A DNA stretch of 61,484 bases from Bryobacter sp. CoA8 C33 (GTDB taxonomy: Bacteria; Acidobacteriota; Terriglobia; Bryobacterales; Bryobacteraceae), in contig JAINDK010000081.1 in the NCBI GenBank assembly GCA_019931185.1, positions 1-61,484 on the forward strand, in the 5' to 3' direction. Numbering within the stretch: the stretch's first letter is position 1; each line of letters starts with the position of its first letter. The notes under the pieces were generated by a model. It was not told where the DNA came from. It saw only the letters and a list, made by a program, of their open reading frames with translations, and ran no database searches. Below are positions 9,227 to 18,663 of this stretch, one piece after another. The position numbers were made by a program, and so were the translations under genes.

Positions 9227-11643
9227 CTCTTTCTCCATTCTGCATCCGCCGCGCCCAGGCTCACCAGGTTCGCCACCAGCCGCGCCGCCCCCGGCACCGC
9301 ATACGGCAATTGCCGGTACCATGCCATCGAACAATAAACATACAACCCCTTGCCGTGCCGCGCCTCCAGCCACACCCCTCTCTGCGGCGCCTGCCCCTGA
9401 TCCTGCGTTTCTACCAGCGGCGTCCACTCCGGTGCCCACGTCGCAAAAAACTTCGATCCCCGCTGCTCCACCCACCCCGCGAAATCCTCCGCCTCGATCC
9501 GGTTCGGCGCACGAAACACCTCCCGGCCCGGCTCCAACACCTTCACCGGCGCATCCTCCTCGCTCGTCTCCTCCGCGCCCCGCCCCTGCGTGTACGCATA
9601 CGGCCCGAAGTTCCGGTCATACTCCTGCGTCTGATACTGCACCACCAACACCCCGCCCTGCTTCACATACTCGAGCAGCCGCGCGTTATACCGCTTCACA
9701 TCCTCCCGCGCCGCATACGCCCGAATCCCCAGCAGAATCGTCGAGTACCGGCTCAGATCCCCGCTCGCCAGCGCGCTCTCACTCAACATCTCCACCGGCG
9801 CCCCCAACTGCCGCAAACCCTCCGGCACTTCATCCCCGCTCCCCATCACATACCCCAACCGCAACCCGCTCCGGATCTTCACATCCACCGCCCGCAGCCG
9901 GTGCTCGGCCGCCTCGCTCCAATAAAGCGTCTCCAGTCCCGGTTGCGTAATCGCTTCAAAGCTCGCCCCCACTCCGTTCGCCTTCGCCCGGATCACATAC
10001 TCCTGGCTCGTCATCTCCTTCGGCAGCCGCAGCGTAAACTCAACCCGCGCCGTCTCCTTCTCCTTAGCCAAGTCAAACTCTTGCTCCCCCTTCACCGCCA
10101 CAAATCCCGGCGGCAGCTCGAGACTCACCACACCCTTTTGCCGTTGCCGCGTTAGATTTTTTATCACCACCGCCACCCCATACTCACTCTTGCCCAGCGG
10201 CGCCATCCCATACCGGCTCTCAAACTTCACGCTCAACGCCGGCCCCACCGCCAGCGGCTGCCGCTGCGCCCCCACCCGCGCCTCCACACTGCTCGTCTCA
10301 AATGGCCTCTCCAACGTCACCGTCGCCCCCCGATACTCAAAAATCACCCTCGCCACCACCGCCGCCTCCGGCCGCGGCTCGCCCAACTTCACTCCCGGCT
10401 TCAGTTGATACATCGCCTCCCGCACCGACCCCCGGCCCCACCCCGCCGCCGTCCACTTCGCCTTCTCCCCGATCGTCAACGGATACACCCCACTCGCTTC
10501 CGGCGACTCGATCGCCACATCCCCCTTCACCCCATACTGCACGTTCTCCACCTTCTCCGTCCCCCGCTCATGCAGCACCATCCTCACCCCGATCTTCTGC
10601 CCCGGCTGCGCCACCTCGAGCGTCTCGGCCGCCCGAAACATCGCCATCGGCCCCGTCACCGCCTGCTCCGGCTCCACCAGCGCCTCAAACTCCACGCCCA
10701 GCGCCAGTGCCAGTGCCTTGTCAATCAATTCCCGCCGCCCCGGCGCCTTCTTCCACGCCTCGGCCAGCGCCGGCGCGCACGCCTCCGGCCGCCCCCCGTC
10801 AAACGCTCGCACCGCCGCCGCAATACTCTCCTCCACCGGCCGCGGCGCCACTCGCTCCCAGATATCCTTCTCCTGGTCCGCCATCCCCACCCGCGACCCC
10901 TCCAGCTTCAAATTCGCCCACACCGGCCCCGGCCGCGGCACACTCCCCGCCATCCCCTGGCTCCGGTGCCACCGGTACCCCTCCCGCCCAATCTGCGCAT
11001 AGCTCCGCCCCAAAACCGCATCATAGGCCCCCGTGTTGATCCGCAACGTCACCGCCTCCCCCTCCCGCCAATTGCTCGTGTACAGCTTCAACGGCTGCCA
11101 GTCCCCTTCCCCCGCCTCGGCAAACAACCGCTTCGCCACCCGCCCCGCCGTCTGATGATGCCCGTGCCCGTCCCGCGCGCTCTCGTTAAACCGGCTGATA
11201 ATCACCTGCGGCTTCACCTCGCGCGCAATCGCGATCGCATCCTTCATCAACTCCTCTTCCTTCCACTGCCGCAACGCCTCCCCGATGTTCTTCGAAAACC
11301 CATAATCCACCGCCCGCGTAAACTTCACCTTCACCCCATAGTGCTGCGCCGCCTTCAACATCTCCCCCGTCCGCAACACCCCCAAGGCCTCAAAAAAATC
11401 TCCACTCACCACATTCGCTCCACCCTCACCCCGGTTCAGCACCAGCATCGTCACATCCAGCCCCAGCCCCCGGCTCAGATACGTCAACAACGCCGGATCC
11501 TCATCGTCCGGATGCGCCGTCACATACAGCACGCGCCCCTCCGTGCTCAATTGCTTCAGCACATGCCTCAGCCCCGCCGCGCCCCGGTCCTCCGGCAACA
11601 CATCCGCCCCCATCAGGGCCGCCATCAACAATAGTGCCTGCAT
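9223..11643 (-). CDS. Secreted PIG-L family deacetylase with C-terminal GATase-like domain
   Basis: An 806-residue exported protein beginning with a hydrophobic leader (MQALLLMAALMGADVLPEDR). The PIG-L/LmbE domain follows with its zinc signature VTAHPDDEDPAL and the distal RDGHGHHQTAG motif. This family hydrolyses N-acetyl groups on sugars such as GlcNAc conjugates. Residues about 250-600 look like beta-sandwich modules. The C-terminal 200 residues (LLGIRAYAAREDVKRYNARL, then VKQGGVLVVQYQ) resemble a ThuA/GATase1-like fold. The start at 11643 is chosen for the leader peptide. The frame continues far upstream to 13080, but only as the antisense of the cobalt transporter genes. Co-transcribed with the SDR gene. 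Confidence 0.85.
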   Translation of the reverse strand: MQALLLMAALMGADVLPEDRGAAGLRHVLKQLSTEGRVLYVTAHPDDEDPALLTYLSRGLGLDVTMLVLNRGEGGANVVSGDFFEALGVLRTGEMLKAAQHYGVKVKFTRAVDYGFSKNIGEALRQWKEEELMKDAIAIAREVKPQVIISRFNESARDGHGHHQTAGRVAKRLFAEAGEGDWQPLKLYTSNWREGEAVTLRINTGAYDAVLGRSYAQIGREGYRWHRSQGMAGSVPRPGPVWANLKLEGSRVGMADQEKDIWERVAPRPVEESIAAAVRAFDGGRPEACAPALAEAWKKAPGRRELIDKALALALGVEFEALVEPEQAVTGPMAMFRAAETLEVAQPGQKIGVRMVLHERGTEKVENVQYGVKGDVAIESPEASGVYPLTIGEKAKWTAAGWGRGSVREAMYQLKPGVKLGEPRPEAAVVARVIFEYRGATVTLERPFETSSVEARVGAQRQPLAVGPALSVKFESRYGMAPLGKSEYGVAVVIKNLTRQRQKGVVSLELPPGFVAVKGEQEFDLAKEKETARVEFTLRLPKEMTSQEYVIRAKANGVGASFEAITQPGLETLYWSEAAEHRLRAVDVKIRSGLRLGYVMGSGDEVPEGLRQLGAPVEMLSESALASGDLSRYSTILLGIRAYAAREDVKRYNARLLEYVKQGGVLVVQYQTQEYDRNFGPYAYTQGRGAEETSEEDAPVKVLEPGREVFRAPNRIEAEDFAGWVEQRGSKFFATWAPEWTPLVETQDQGQAPQRGVWLEARHGKGLYVYCSMAWYRQLPYAVPGAARLVANLVSLGAADAEWRKR

Positions 11644-11673
11644 GATCTGACATGTTACCGTTGAATTTGGTCC

Positions 11674-12555
11674 ATGCATATCCCGGACGGCATCCTCTCG
11701 GCTCCCATCCTCGGCGGATTCGGCCTCGCCAGCAGCCTCGGTGTCCTCATCTCCGCCAAGCGCGCTGAGTCCTCCACACAACCCCACCGTCTCCCCCTTC
11801 TCGGCGTCCTCGGCGCCTTCGTCTTCGCCGCTCAAATGGTCAACTTCCCCGTCGGCCCCGGTGCCAGCGGTCACCTCCTCGGCGGCGCTCTCCTCGCCGC
11901 CACCATCGGCCCCTGGGCCGCCAGCATCACCATGACCGCCATCCTCATCCTCCAGGCCCTCCTGTTCCAGGACGGTGGCGTCCTCGCCCTCGCCGCCAAT
12001 GTCTTCAACATGGCCTTCCTCGGCGTCTGGGCCGCCTGGCTCCCCTTCCGCTCCCTGTCCAATAAATCTCTCGGCCTCTTCCTCGGCGCCTTCCTCTCCG
12101 TCCTGCTCTCCGCCCTTCTCGCCCTCGCTCAAGTCTCCCTCTCGAGCGGCGTCCTGACCCGCGGCCTCTGGCTCTTCTGCCTTGCCCTGTTCACCATCAC
12201 CGGCCTCATCGAAGCCACCATCACCCTGGCCGCCTGGCAGGCCATCGAACGCCTCGCCGGCCGCTCCACCACCAATCCCAAACCCCTCCGCTACGCCCTC
12301 CTCTCCCTCTCCGTCGTCATTCTCTTCACCGGCGTCTTCTTCGCCTCCAGTGCCCCCGATGTCCTCGAATACTTCCAGCACCAGAGCGGCATCGCCCCCT
12401 CCTCGGCTCCCTTCCCCTCCCTCATGCCCGACTACGAATGGGCCCTCTTCGATCTCAACTGGCTGCGTAAATCCGCTGCCAGCCTCGCCGGCCTCCTCGC
12501 CGTCTTCGGCCTCAGCGTTCTCATTTCCCGCTTCGTCCCCCGCGGCCAGCAATAG
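11674..12555 (+). CDS. ECF-type cobalt/nickel transporter, fused CbiM-CbiN
   Basis: A 293-residue membrane protein. It opens with MHIPDGIL, the invariant N-terminal metal-binding Met-His signature of CbiM/NikM substrate-capture components. Residues 1-210 carry six to seven hydrophobic helices including ALAANVFNMAFLG. A C-terminal section from about residue 215, with one membrane helix, SSAPDVLEYF and a final hydrophobic helix, corresponds to the CbiN/PDGLE partner, so this looks like a natural M-N fusion. It starts 30 bp from the divergent PIG-L gene and is followed six bases later by cbiQ. No cobalamin riboswitch fits in that gap, so Co2+ versus Ni2+ cannot be decided from context. Confidence 0.88.
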   Translation: MHIPDGILSAPILGGFGLASSLGVLISAKRAESSTQPHRLPLLGVLGAFVFAAQMVNFPVGPGASGHLLGGALLAATIGPWAASITMTAILILQALLFQDGGVLALAANVFNMAFLGVWAAWLPFRSLSNKSLGLFLGAFLSVLLSALLALAQVSLSSGVLTRGLWLFCLALFTITGLIEATITLAAWQAIERLAGRSTTNPKPLRYALLSLSVVILFTGVFFASSAPDVLEYFQHQSGIAPSSAPFPSLMPDYEWALFDLNWLRKSAASLAGLLAVFGLSVLISRFVPRGQQ

Positions 12556-12561
12556 CCCCTC

Positions 12562-13209
12562 ATGTCCCTCGACCCCCGCTGCGCCCTCCTGCTCCTTCTC
12601 GCCTACCTCGCCGTTCTCTCCTCCGTCCCCACCGGCTCCCACCTCCTTCTCGCCTCCCTCTGCGCCCTCCCCCTGCTCGCTCTCTCCTTCAGCCCCCTCC
12701 CCAAATCCGAAATCCTCGCCCAGGCCGCCTACGTCCTCCCCTTTTCCTTCGCCCTCGCCGCCATCGCCCTCCTCCGCGGCAATCTCCCCCAAGCCCTCTT
12801 CCTCCTCGTCCGCGGTTACTTCTCCATCCTCGCCGCACTCCTCGTCACCCGCTGGCTCACCCCCCTCGAACTCCTCCGCGCCCTCGAGCGCCTCGGCGCA
12901 CCCCGCTTCCTCATCATCGTCACCGAATTCCTCCTCCGTTACCTCGACGTCCTCCGCAAAGAGGCAGACTCCCTCCGCCTCGCCGCCCTCTGCCGCGGCG
13001 GCGCCCACAGTCGCCTCATTGCCTCCTCCAGCCTCGCCATGCTCTTCGTCCGCAGCCTCGAGCGCTCCACAGCGATCCACAACTCCATGCTCGCCCGCGG
13101 CTTCCGCGGCCAGCTCCCCCGGCCCACTCCCCTCCTCTGGCGCCCCCTCGATTCCCTCTCCCTCCTCGCCGGCCTTTCCACTCTCGCCTCCCTCAGGTTT
13201 GCCCTATGA
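12562..13209 (+). CDS. ECF transporter transmembrane coupling protein, CbiQ type
   Basis: A 215-residue integral membrane protein matching the EcfT/CbiQ coupling subunit. Hydrophobic helices span residues about 5-110. Coupling helices contain two short Arg-Gly motifs, LCRGGAHSRL and MLARGFRG, which in this family contact the ATPase grooves. It transmits ATP hydrolysis by CbiO to the CbiM capture subunit. It lies 6 bp after cbiMN, and its TGA overlaps the ATG of cbiO (ATGA). Confidence 0.85.
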   Translation: MSLDPRCALLLLLAYLAVLSSVPTGSHLLLASLCALPLLALSFSPLPKSEILAQAAYVLPFSFALAAIALLRGNLPQALFLLVRGYFSILAALLVTRWLTPLELLRALERLGAPRFLIIVTEFLLRYLDVLRKEADSLRLAALCRGGAHSRLIASSSLAMLFVRSLERSTAIHNSMLARGFRGQLPRPTPLLWRPLDSLSLLAGLSTLASLRFAL

Positions 13210-13883
13210 TCCACGTCCGCGGCCTCCGCTACGAATACCCCGACTCCGGCCCCGTCCTCCACGGCATCGACTTCGATCTCAACCCGGGGGAAAGCGTCGC
13301 CCTCCTCGGCCCCAATGGCTCCGGCAAAACCACCTTCGCCCTCCACCTCAACGGCATCCTCCACGGCGCCGGCCTCGTCACCGTCGCCGGCATCACCGTC
13401 ACCCCTTACACCCTCGAAGCGGTCCGCCAAAAAGTCGGCTTCGTCTTCCAGTCCGCCGAAAACCAGCTCTTCCTCCCCACCGTCCTCGAAGACGTCATGT
13501 TCGGTCTCCTCAATCAGGGCATCCCTCCCGCCGAGGCCGAACGCGACGCCCGCGCCATGCTCGCCTCCCTCCACCTCGAACCCTTCGCCTCCCGCAACCC
13601 CTTCCATCTCTCCGCCGGCGAAAAACGCCGCGCCGCCCTCGCCGGCGTCCTCGTCATGCAGCCCGATCTCCTCATCCTCGACGAACCCACCACCTTCCTC
13701 GACCCCCCCGGCGTCCGCGAACTCGCCCTCCTGCTCAACCGCCAGTCCATGGCCCGCCTCATCATCACTCACGACTCCCGCTTCGCCCTCACCACCACCA
13801 CCCGCGCCGTCTTCTTCGAGCAAGGCCGCATCCTCGCCTCCGGCCCCACCGCCGAAATCATCGAACGCTTCGATTGGCTCTAG
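13206..13883 (+). CDS. ECF transporter ATPase, CbiO type
   Basis: A 225-residue ABC ATPase with all core motifs: Walker A GPNGSGKT near residue 36, a Q-loop (VFQSAENQLFLPTV), the signature LSAGEKRRAALAGVL, Walker B DLLILDEPTT and a switch His in LIITHDSRFA. The AENQLF stretch after the Q-loop is typical of ECF ATPases. It energises import of Co2+ or Ni2+ with the two upstream genes. Only one ATPase is present, so the complex would use a homodimer. Its 3' end overlaps the converging pdeM gene by 26 bp. Confidence 0.92.
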   Translation: MIHVRGLRYEYPDSGPVLHGIDFDLNPGESVALLGPNGSGKTTFALHLNGILHGAGLVTVAGITVTPYTLEAVRQKVGFVFQSAENQLFLPTVLEDVMFGLLNQGIPPAEAERDARAMLASLHLEPFASRNPFHLSAGEKRRAALAGVLVMQPDLLILDEPTTFLDPPGVRELALLLNRQSMARLIITHDSRFALTTTTRAVFFEQGRILASGPTAEIIERFDWL

Positions 13884-14565
13884 CCGGCAGCCGCACCACC
13901 CGCCGCCCCGTCGCCACCACCACCTCATGCCGCCCCAATAAGGCCTTCACCTCCCGCGGCAGCTTCCCCTCTTTCACATCAAATCCCGCCGCGAACGGCG
14001 AAAAGGCCGGCAGCACCGTCGCCCGCTCCCCCACTAGAAACGCCGGCGCCCGCCGCGCCACCCCCGCATCATCAGCCAGCTTCACCGCCGGATGCAGGTG
14101 CCCCAAAAGATAATGCTCCCCCTCCGGCAACTCCACATCCAAACGGTCCCCATGCAAGCCCACCAATCCCCCCTCCCCCCACACCCCGCTTACCGCAATC
14201 CCCAACCCCGCGAAGTCCCGCCCGAACGCCCGGTCATGATTGCCCGCCACCACCTTCACCTCCACCAACTCCATAAGCCCCCGCAACACACCCTCGATCA
14301 TCTCCCGCTCGAGCACACTCGGTCGCGGCGCATGCACCGTATCCCCCAAAAACACCAATTCCCGCGCCGCAAACTCCCGCACTACCCCGCGCAGCCGCTC
14401 CCCGATCCCCCCATCCGTCACCGGCCCCATCTGCCCCCGCCGCCTCTGTGCCCACCCATATCCCAAATGCGCGTCCGCCACCACCAGCGTCCCGCTCGTC
14501 TCCACATACAGCGCCCCGCTCGCATGCCCCACTCGCCCCGGGCCCAGGCTCAGTTGCTGTTCCAT
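13858..14565 (-). CDS. pdeM: Ligase-associated DNA damage response endonuclease PdeM
   Basis: A 235-residue calcineurin-like metallophosphoesterase. The metal-binding motifs come in the usual order: DAHLGYG (about 30), GDTVH (about 74), GNHDRAFG (about 107), HGD (about 140) and GHLHP (about 155). The match is to the PdeM family that accompanies bacterial ATP-dependent ligase clusters (TIGR04123 type). The ATG at 14565 overlaps the helicase gene by 16 bp. As last gene of the four-gene operon it is presumed to process damaged DNA ends before ligation; the phosphoesterase assignment is firm and the in vivo substrate is inferred. Confidence 0.92.
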   Translation of the reverse strand: MEQQLSLGPGRVGHASGALYVETSGTLVVADAHLGYGWAQRRRGQMGPVTDGGIGERLRGVVREFAARELVFLGDTVHAPRPSVLEREMIEGVLRGLMELVEVKVVAGNHDRAFGRDFAGLGIAVSGVWGEGGLVGLHGDRLDVELPEGEHYLLGHLHPAVKLADDAGVARRAPAFLVGERATVLPAFSPFAAGFDVKEGKLPREVKALLGRHEVVVATGRRVVRLPARANRSVR

Positions 14566-17078
14566 GTCTCGTACATCGCCGCCACAATCTCATCCAGCGC
14601 CCGCTCCGGGTCCTGCGCCACCAGCGTCTCCCGGTTAAACCCCGCGAACAACCCGATCGCGAACGGGCTCGGCCGGTCCAATTCCACGACCTCCCACCGC
14701 GCCCCGTGGATCCGCCCCGCCTGCCCCGCCGCCTTCTCGGCCTCCAACTCGTCCTCCAGCACCTCCCTCACCGCCTCCCGCAACAACGGATGTTCCGGCT
14801 CATACTTCCGAAACGTCTCATACAACAACCTCCCATTCCAGCTCGCGCTCCGCCGCTGCGCCCCCCCACTGCCCGCTCCCCGCCGCGGCAACAGTTGCCC
14901 CGTCTCACAAATCGGCCGGAACTTCGATCCCAACAACTCCGTCTTCCCCAGCGCCGCCTCCAGATCCCCCACAAAACCCTCCTCCCGAAATGCCTCCCGC
15001 AACCGCTCCTCGCTCGGCGCCCGCTTTGCCCCAAAACTCAGCAAGAACGCATGATCGTCATAGTTACCCGCCATCGAGCCGCACTCGGCCCCCAGCCGGT
15101 GACTCACCGCCCAGATCAACGACCGGTTCACTCCCCGTCCCGCCACCGAATGAAACAGGTACAGCAGCGATCTCTCCTGCCGGATCTTTTCCACCAACAC
15201 CGGCTCATCCACCGGCAGCGGCGCCGCCGCATACTGCCTTTCCACAAACGCCCCGGCCCGCTCCGCCACCTCCCCGCTCACCTTCCACCGCTGCTTCAAC
15301 TCCCGCACACACGCCTTGCGCCCCCCTTCCTCATACGCCCCCCGCAACGCCTTCCGCAACACCAACTCCTCCTCAGCCAGCCGCGCCGTCAGGCTCATCT
15401 TCCCCCCCATCCACCGCGGCGTTTTCACCCTCTCTCCCCGCGCTGCCTCCACCACCGCCACATTCCCATAGAGCCGCTTCACCACCACGCTCTGCCCCGC
15501 GATCACAAACGCCTCCCCCGGCTGCAAACTCGTTAGAAAACTCTCTTCCACATCCCCCAGCCGCCGCTGATTTCGCGTCACCACCCGCACCGCGTAATCA
15601 TCGCTGATCGTCCCGATGTTCTGATAATAGGCCCGCGCCACCCGCCGGCTTGCGACCCGCATCTTCCCCTCGGCGACCACGATCTTGCCGTAATCCCCGC
15701 TCCCCCCCAATACCTTTCCTCCCCCCGCCAGATACGCCAGCACCGCTTCATAATCCTCCCGCTTCAAATCCGCATACGGCCCCGCCCGCCTCACCAGTTC
15801 ATACACGCTCTCCACATCCCGCTCCCGTTCCACCACCATCCCCAACACCACCTGCGCCAGCACGTCGAGCGGCGCCCGCGGCGCCCGCAGCCGGTCCAGC
15901 CGCCCCGCCTCCACCGCCCCCCGCAGTGCAATGCACTCGAGCAGATCCGGCAAACTCAGCGGCACCAGCGCCCCCTCAGCCACACCCCCCAGCCGGTGCC
16001 CCGCCCGCCCCAGCCTCTGCATCGCCCGGCTCACCCCTCGCGGCGCCCCGATCAGTAACACCTGGTCCACCCCCGCGAAATCCACTCCCATCTCCAAACT
16101 CGACGAACACACCACCGCCCGCAGTGCCCCCGCCCCCAGTTGATCCTCCACCCACAGCCGCTTGTCCCGGTCGAGCGAAGCATGATGCACTTCGATCTGC
16201 TCATCCCATTCCGGCAACAATACCTTCAGCGCCAGCCCCAAGCGCTCCGCCGCGCTCCGCGTCTGCGTAAACACAAGCGAACACCGCTTCGCCGCCACCT
16301 TCTCGGCCACCACATGCGCCACCCAGTACGGGTTAAAGCCCGCCGCCGGCAACTCCGGCCCCTCCATCGCCGCCGCAATCTCCAGCCGGTGCGCCTTGCG
16401 CGCCTCGACGGCGGCCACCGCGCACGCCCGCGCCCCCACCAGCAGCCGCGCCACCTCCTCCCAGGGCGCCGCCGTCGCGCTCAATCCAATTCGTTGCAAC
16501 TCCAACGATCCCCGTTCCTGCAACCGCTCGAGCGTCACCGCCAGCAGGCTCCCCCGCTTCGTTTCGCAAAAACTGTGGATCTCATCAACAATCACCACCT
16601 CCGGCCGAAATCCCTCCGCCCACGGCTTCTGGCTCAACAAACTGCTCAAACTCTCCGGCGTCGTCAACAACAGATGCGGCCGCTCCCGGCTCATCCGCTG
16701 CCTCTCCTGCTGCCCCGTATCCCCCGTCCGGCTCTCCATCCTCACCCGCGCCCCCTCCGGCAGGCTCGCATTCACCGCCTCGAGCGGCCCCCGCAAATTC
16801 CTCTCAATATCCCGGTTCAGGCTCCGCAACGGCGACACATACACTACATGCACCGCATTGCCCAGCCTCCTCCCCGCCGCCATCTCCCCCAGCCGCGACA
16901 GCCCGCTCAGAAACGCCGCCAGCGTCTTGCCGCTCCCCGTCGGCGCCAGAATCAGCGTACTCTCCCCCGCCAGCGTATGCGGCAGCGCCTTTTTCTGCAC
17001 TTCGCTCCAGCCCGCGAACCGCCCCGCGAACCATTCCCCCAGCGGTCCATAAAGCTTGCTATGCCAACGATCGCGCAT
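14550..17078 (-). CDS. Ligase-associated DEXH-box helicase, Lhr-like
   Basis: An 842-residue superfamily 2 helicase. RecA1 carries the Q-motif region (WSEVQKKALPHTL), Walker A APTGSGKT, SPLRSLNRD and the DEIH box in VVIVDEIHSF. RecA2 has SLEMGVDFAGVDQVLLIGAP and the QRLGRAGHR motif VI. A winged-helix and Lhr-core region follows and fills the rest. Length and order fit the ligase-associated helicase family (TIGR04121 type), shorter than full Lhr. GGAGGAG lies five bases before the ATG at 17078, which decides the start against an open frame to 17204. The gene overlaps the ligase by 20 bp and pdeM by 16 bp. Confidence 0.93.
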   Translation of the reverse strand: MRDRWHSKLYGPLGEWFAGRFAGWSEVQKKALPHTLAGESTLILAPTGSGKTLAAFLSGLSRLGEMAAGRRLGNAVHVVYVSPLRSLNRDIERNLRGPLEAVNASLPEGARVRMESRTGDTGQQERQRMSRERPHLLLTTPESLSSLLSQKPWAEGFRPEVVIVDEIHSFCETKRGSLLAVTLERLQERGSLELQRIGLSATAAPWEEVARLLVGARACAVAAVEARKAHRLEIAAAMEGPELPAAGFNPYWVAHVVAEKVAAKRCSLVFTQTRSAAERLGLALKVLLPEWDEQIEVHHASLDRDKRLWVEDQLGAGALRAVVCSSSLEMGVDFAGVDQVLLIGAPRGVSRAMQRLGRAGHRLGGVAEGALVPLSLPDLLECIALRGAVEAGRLDRLRAPRAPLDVLAQVVLGMVVERERDVESVYELVRRAGPYADLKREDYEAVLAYLAGGGKVLGGSGDYGKIVVAEGKMRVASRRVARAYYQNIGTISDDYAVRVVTRNQRRLGDVEESFLTSLQPGEAFVIAGQSVVVKRLYGNVAVVEAARGERVKTPRWMGGKMSLTARLAEEELVLRKALRGAYEEGGRKACVRELKQRWKVSGEVAERAGAFVERQYAAAPLPVDEPVLVEKIRQERSLLYLFHSVAGRGVNRSLIWAVSHRLGAECGSMAGNYDDHAFLLSFGAKRAPSEERLREAFREEGFVGDLEAALGKTELLGSKFRPICETGQLLPRRGAGSGGAQRRSASWNGRLLYETFRKYEPEHPLLREAVREVLEDELEAEKAAGQAGRIHGARWEVVELDRPSPFAIGLFAGFNRETLVAQDPERALDEIVAAMYETWNSN

Positions 17079-18663
17079 ACAGCTCCTCCACCCGCTCAAT
17101 CCCATCAGCTTCCTCCGCGCTCTTGTCCCGCCGCCACCGCACAATCCGCGGAAATCGCAACGCATACCCGCTCTTGTGCCGCGGGCTCTTCTGCACCCCG
17201 TCAAACGCCACCTCGAGCACCACCCGCGGCTCCACCACCGTCACCCGTCCATATCGCTCCCGCGCTATCCCCCGGAACACCTTCGTCAACTCCCGGATCT
17301 CCTCGTCCGTCAATCCCGAATACGCCTTCCCCACATTCACAAACCGCTCCCCCTGCCGCACCGCGAACGTGTAGTCGCTCAACATCGTCGCCCGCCGCCC
17401 GCTGCCCTGCTCCGCCGCCGTCACCACCACATCCAGCGTCCCGTAGGCCCGCTTCACCTTCAGCCAGTCCCCGCTCCGCTTCCCCGCCTGATACACGCTC
17501 CCCTCCCGCTTCAACAACAACCCCTCATTGCCCCGGCCCCGCGCCGCCGCAAACAACTCCTCGATTTCCCCCACCGCCCCCAGCCGCCTCTGCGGCGACA
17601 CCCGCAAACCCATCTCCTCCAGCCGCCCCCGCCTCTCCCCGATCGCCCGGTCCAGCAACAACTCCCCATCCCGGTACAACAAGTCGTAGGCCACAAACAC
17701 CACCGGCACGCTCTCCCTCACCCCCGCGTCCACCTTCTTGCGCGCCAGCCGCTGCTGCAACACCGTGAAGTTCAGCGCTCTTTCATCACGCCACGCCAGC
17801 ACCTCCCCATCCACCACCCCGCGCCCCCCCACGCGCTCAAACTCCTCCACCAGTTCCGGAAACGCCGCCGTCGTGTCCTCCAATCCCCGCGTATAAATCC
17901 TCACCTTCCCCTGCTCAAAGTGCACCTGGCTGCGGATCCCGTCATACTTGTCCTCCACCAGCCACTGCCCCGCTTCCCCCACATCCCCCACTTCATCGAG
18001 TGGCTTCGCCAGCATGAATTCGAGCGGATGAAACAGCTTCGCCTCCACCTCGGCCAGCTCCCCCCGCCGCGCCGCCCGCGCCACCAGCCCCAAATCCCCG
18101 CTCCGGTTACTCGCCCCCTTCACCTCCTCGCCCGCCCTTCCCGTCGCCTTCGCTAGCGCCTCCTCCACCAACTTCTTCTGCAAACCCACACGAAAATTCC
18201 CCGTGATCACCTTCAAAAAATACTTCACCGCCAGCGGCCGCATCCGCCCCAACTCCCCAACCAGCAACTCCACCTTCCGCGCCGTCCGCCGCTCCTGAAA
18301 CAGCCGCAAATACGCCTGCTCCGCCTCCTCGAGCCTCACCTCTACCCCCGCGGCTCCCCCCTCCCGCAGCAACCCCACCGTCTCGCTCGAGTCCCCCACC
18401 TCCCGGTGACACATCCGGAACATCTCCACGCTCACCCCCGTCACCGCCACCGCCGCCTCCCGCACCACCGCATGCCCCACGCTCAGCTTCCGGTCCCCCG
18501 CTCCCGCCACCGGCTCCCCACTCAAAAAGCGCACTGCCCGCACCAGATCCGCTTCCCCCAGCCCCCGCATCCACTCCGCCAGCAATCCCACCTTGCGCTT
18601 CCGGCTCGACGTGTTCGCCACCCGCTCCAGCACTCCCGCCAGCCCGTCCATCGTCGCGCTCAT
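17059..18663 (-). CDS. ATP-dependent DNA ligase (ligase-associated cluster)
   Basis: A 534-residue ATP-dependent ligase. The nucleotidylation motif is EDKYDGIR, with the adenylated Lys about 240 residues in, followed by RGLEDTTAAFPE, VVDGEVLAW and the motif V region RSGDWLKVKR. Residues 1-210 form the helical DNA-binding domain seen in archaeal-like and LigB/LigC-type bacterial enzymes. It seals nicks using ATP, unlike the housekeeping NAD-dependent LigA, which is not in this window. Overlapping ATGA junction with the exonuclease gene upstream and a 20-bp overlap with the helicase downstream mark a tight operon. Confidence 0.94.
   Translation of the reverse strand: MSATMDGLAGVLERVANTSSRKRKVGLLAEWMRGLGEADLVRAVRFLSGEPVAGAGDRKLSVGHAVVREAAVAVTGVSVEMFRMCHREVGDSSETVGLLREGGAAGVEVRLEEAEQAYLRLFQERRTARKVELLVGELGRMRPLAVKYFLKVITGNFRVGLQKKLVEEALAKATGRAGEEVKGASNRSGDLGLVARAARRGELAEVEAKLFHPLEFMLAKPLDEVGDVGEAGQWLVEDKYDGIRSQVHFEQGKVRIYTRGLEDTTAAFPELVEEFERVGGRGVVDGEVLAWRDERALNFTVLQQRLARKKVDAGVRESVPVVFVAYDLLYRDGELLLDRAIGERRGRLEEMGLRVSPQRRLGAVGEIEELFAAARGRGNEGLLLKREGSVYQAGKRSGDWLKVKRAYGTLDVVVTAAEQGSGRRATMLSDYTFAVRQGERFVNVGKAYSGLTDEEIRELTKVFRGIARERYGRVTVVEPRVVLEVAFDGVQKSPRHKSGYALRFPRIVRWRRDKSAEEADGIERVEELYARSLA

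Noticed and set aside
11644-11673. Cobalamin or metal riboswitch upstream of cbiMN
   Set aside because: Only 30 bp separate the divergent genes and no conserved B12-box sequence is visible.
11644-13080. N-terminal extension of the PIG-L deacetylase frame by about 480 codons
   Set aside because: The extension is Glu/Gly-rich antisense sequence of the cobalt transporter genes; a normal leader peptide begins at 11643.
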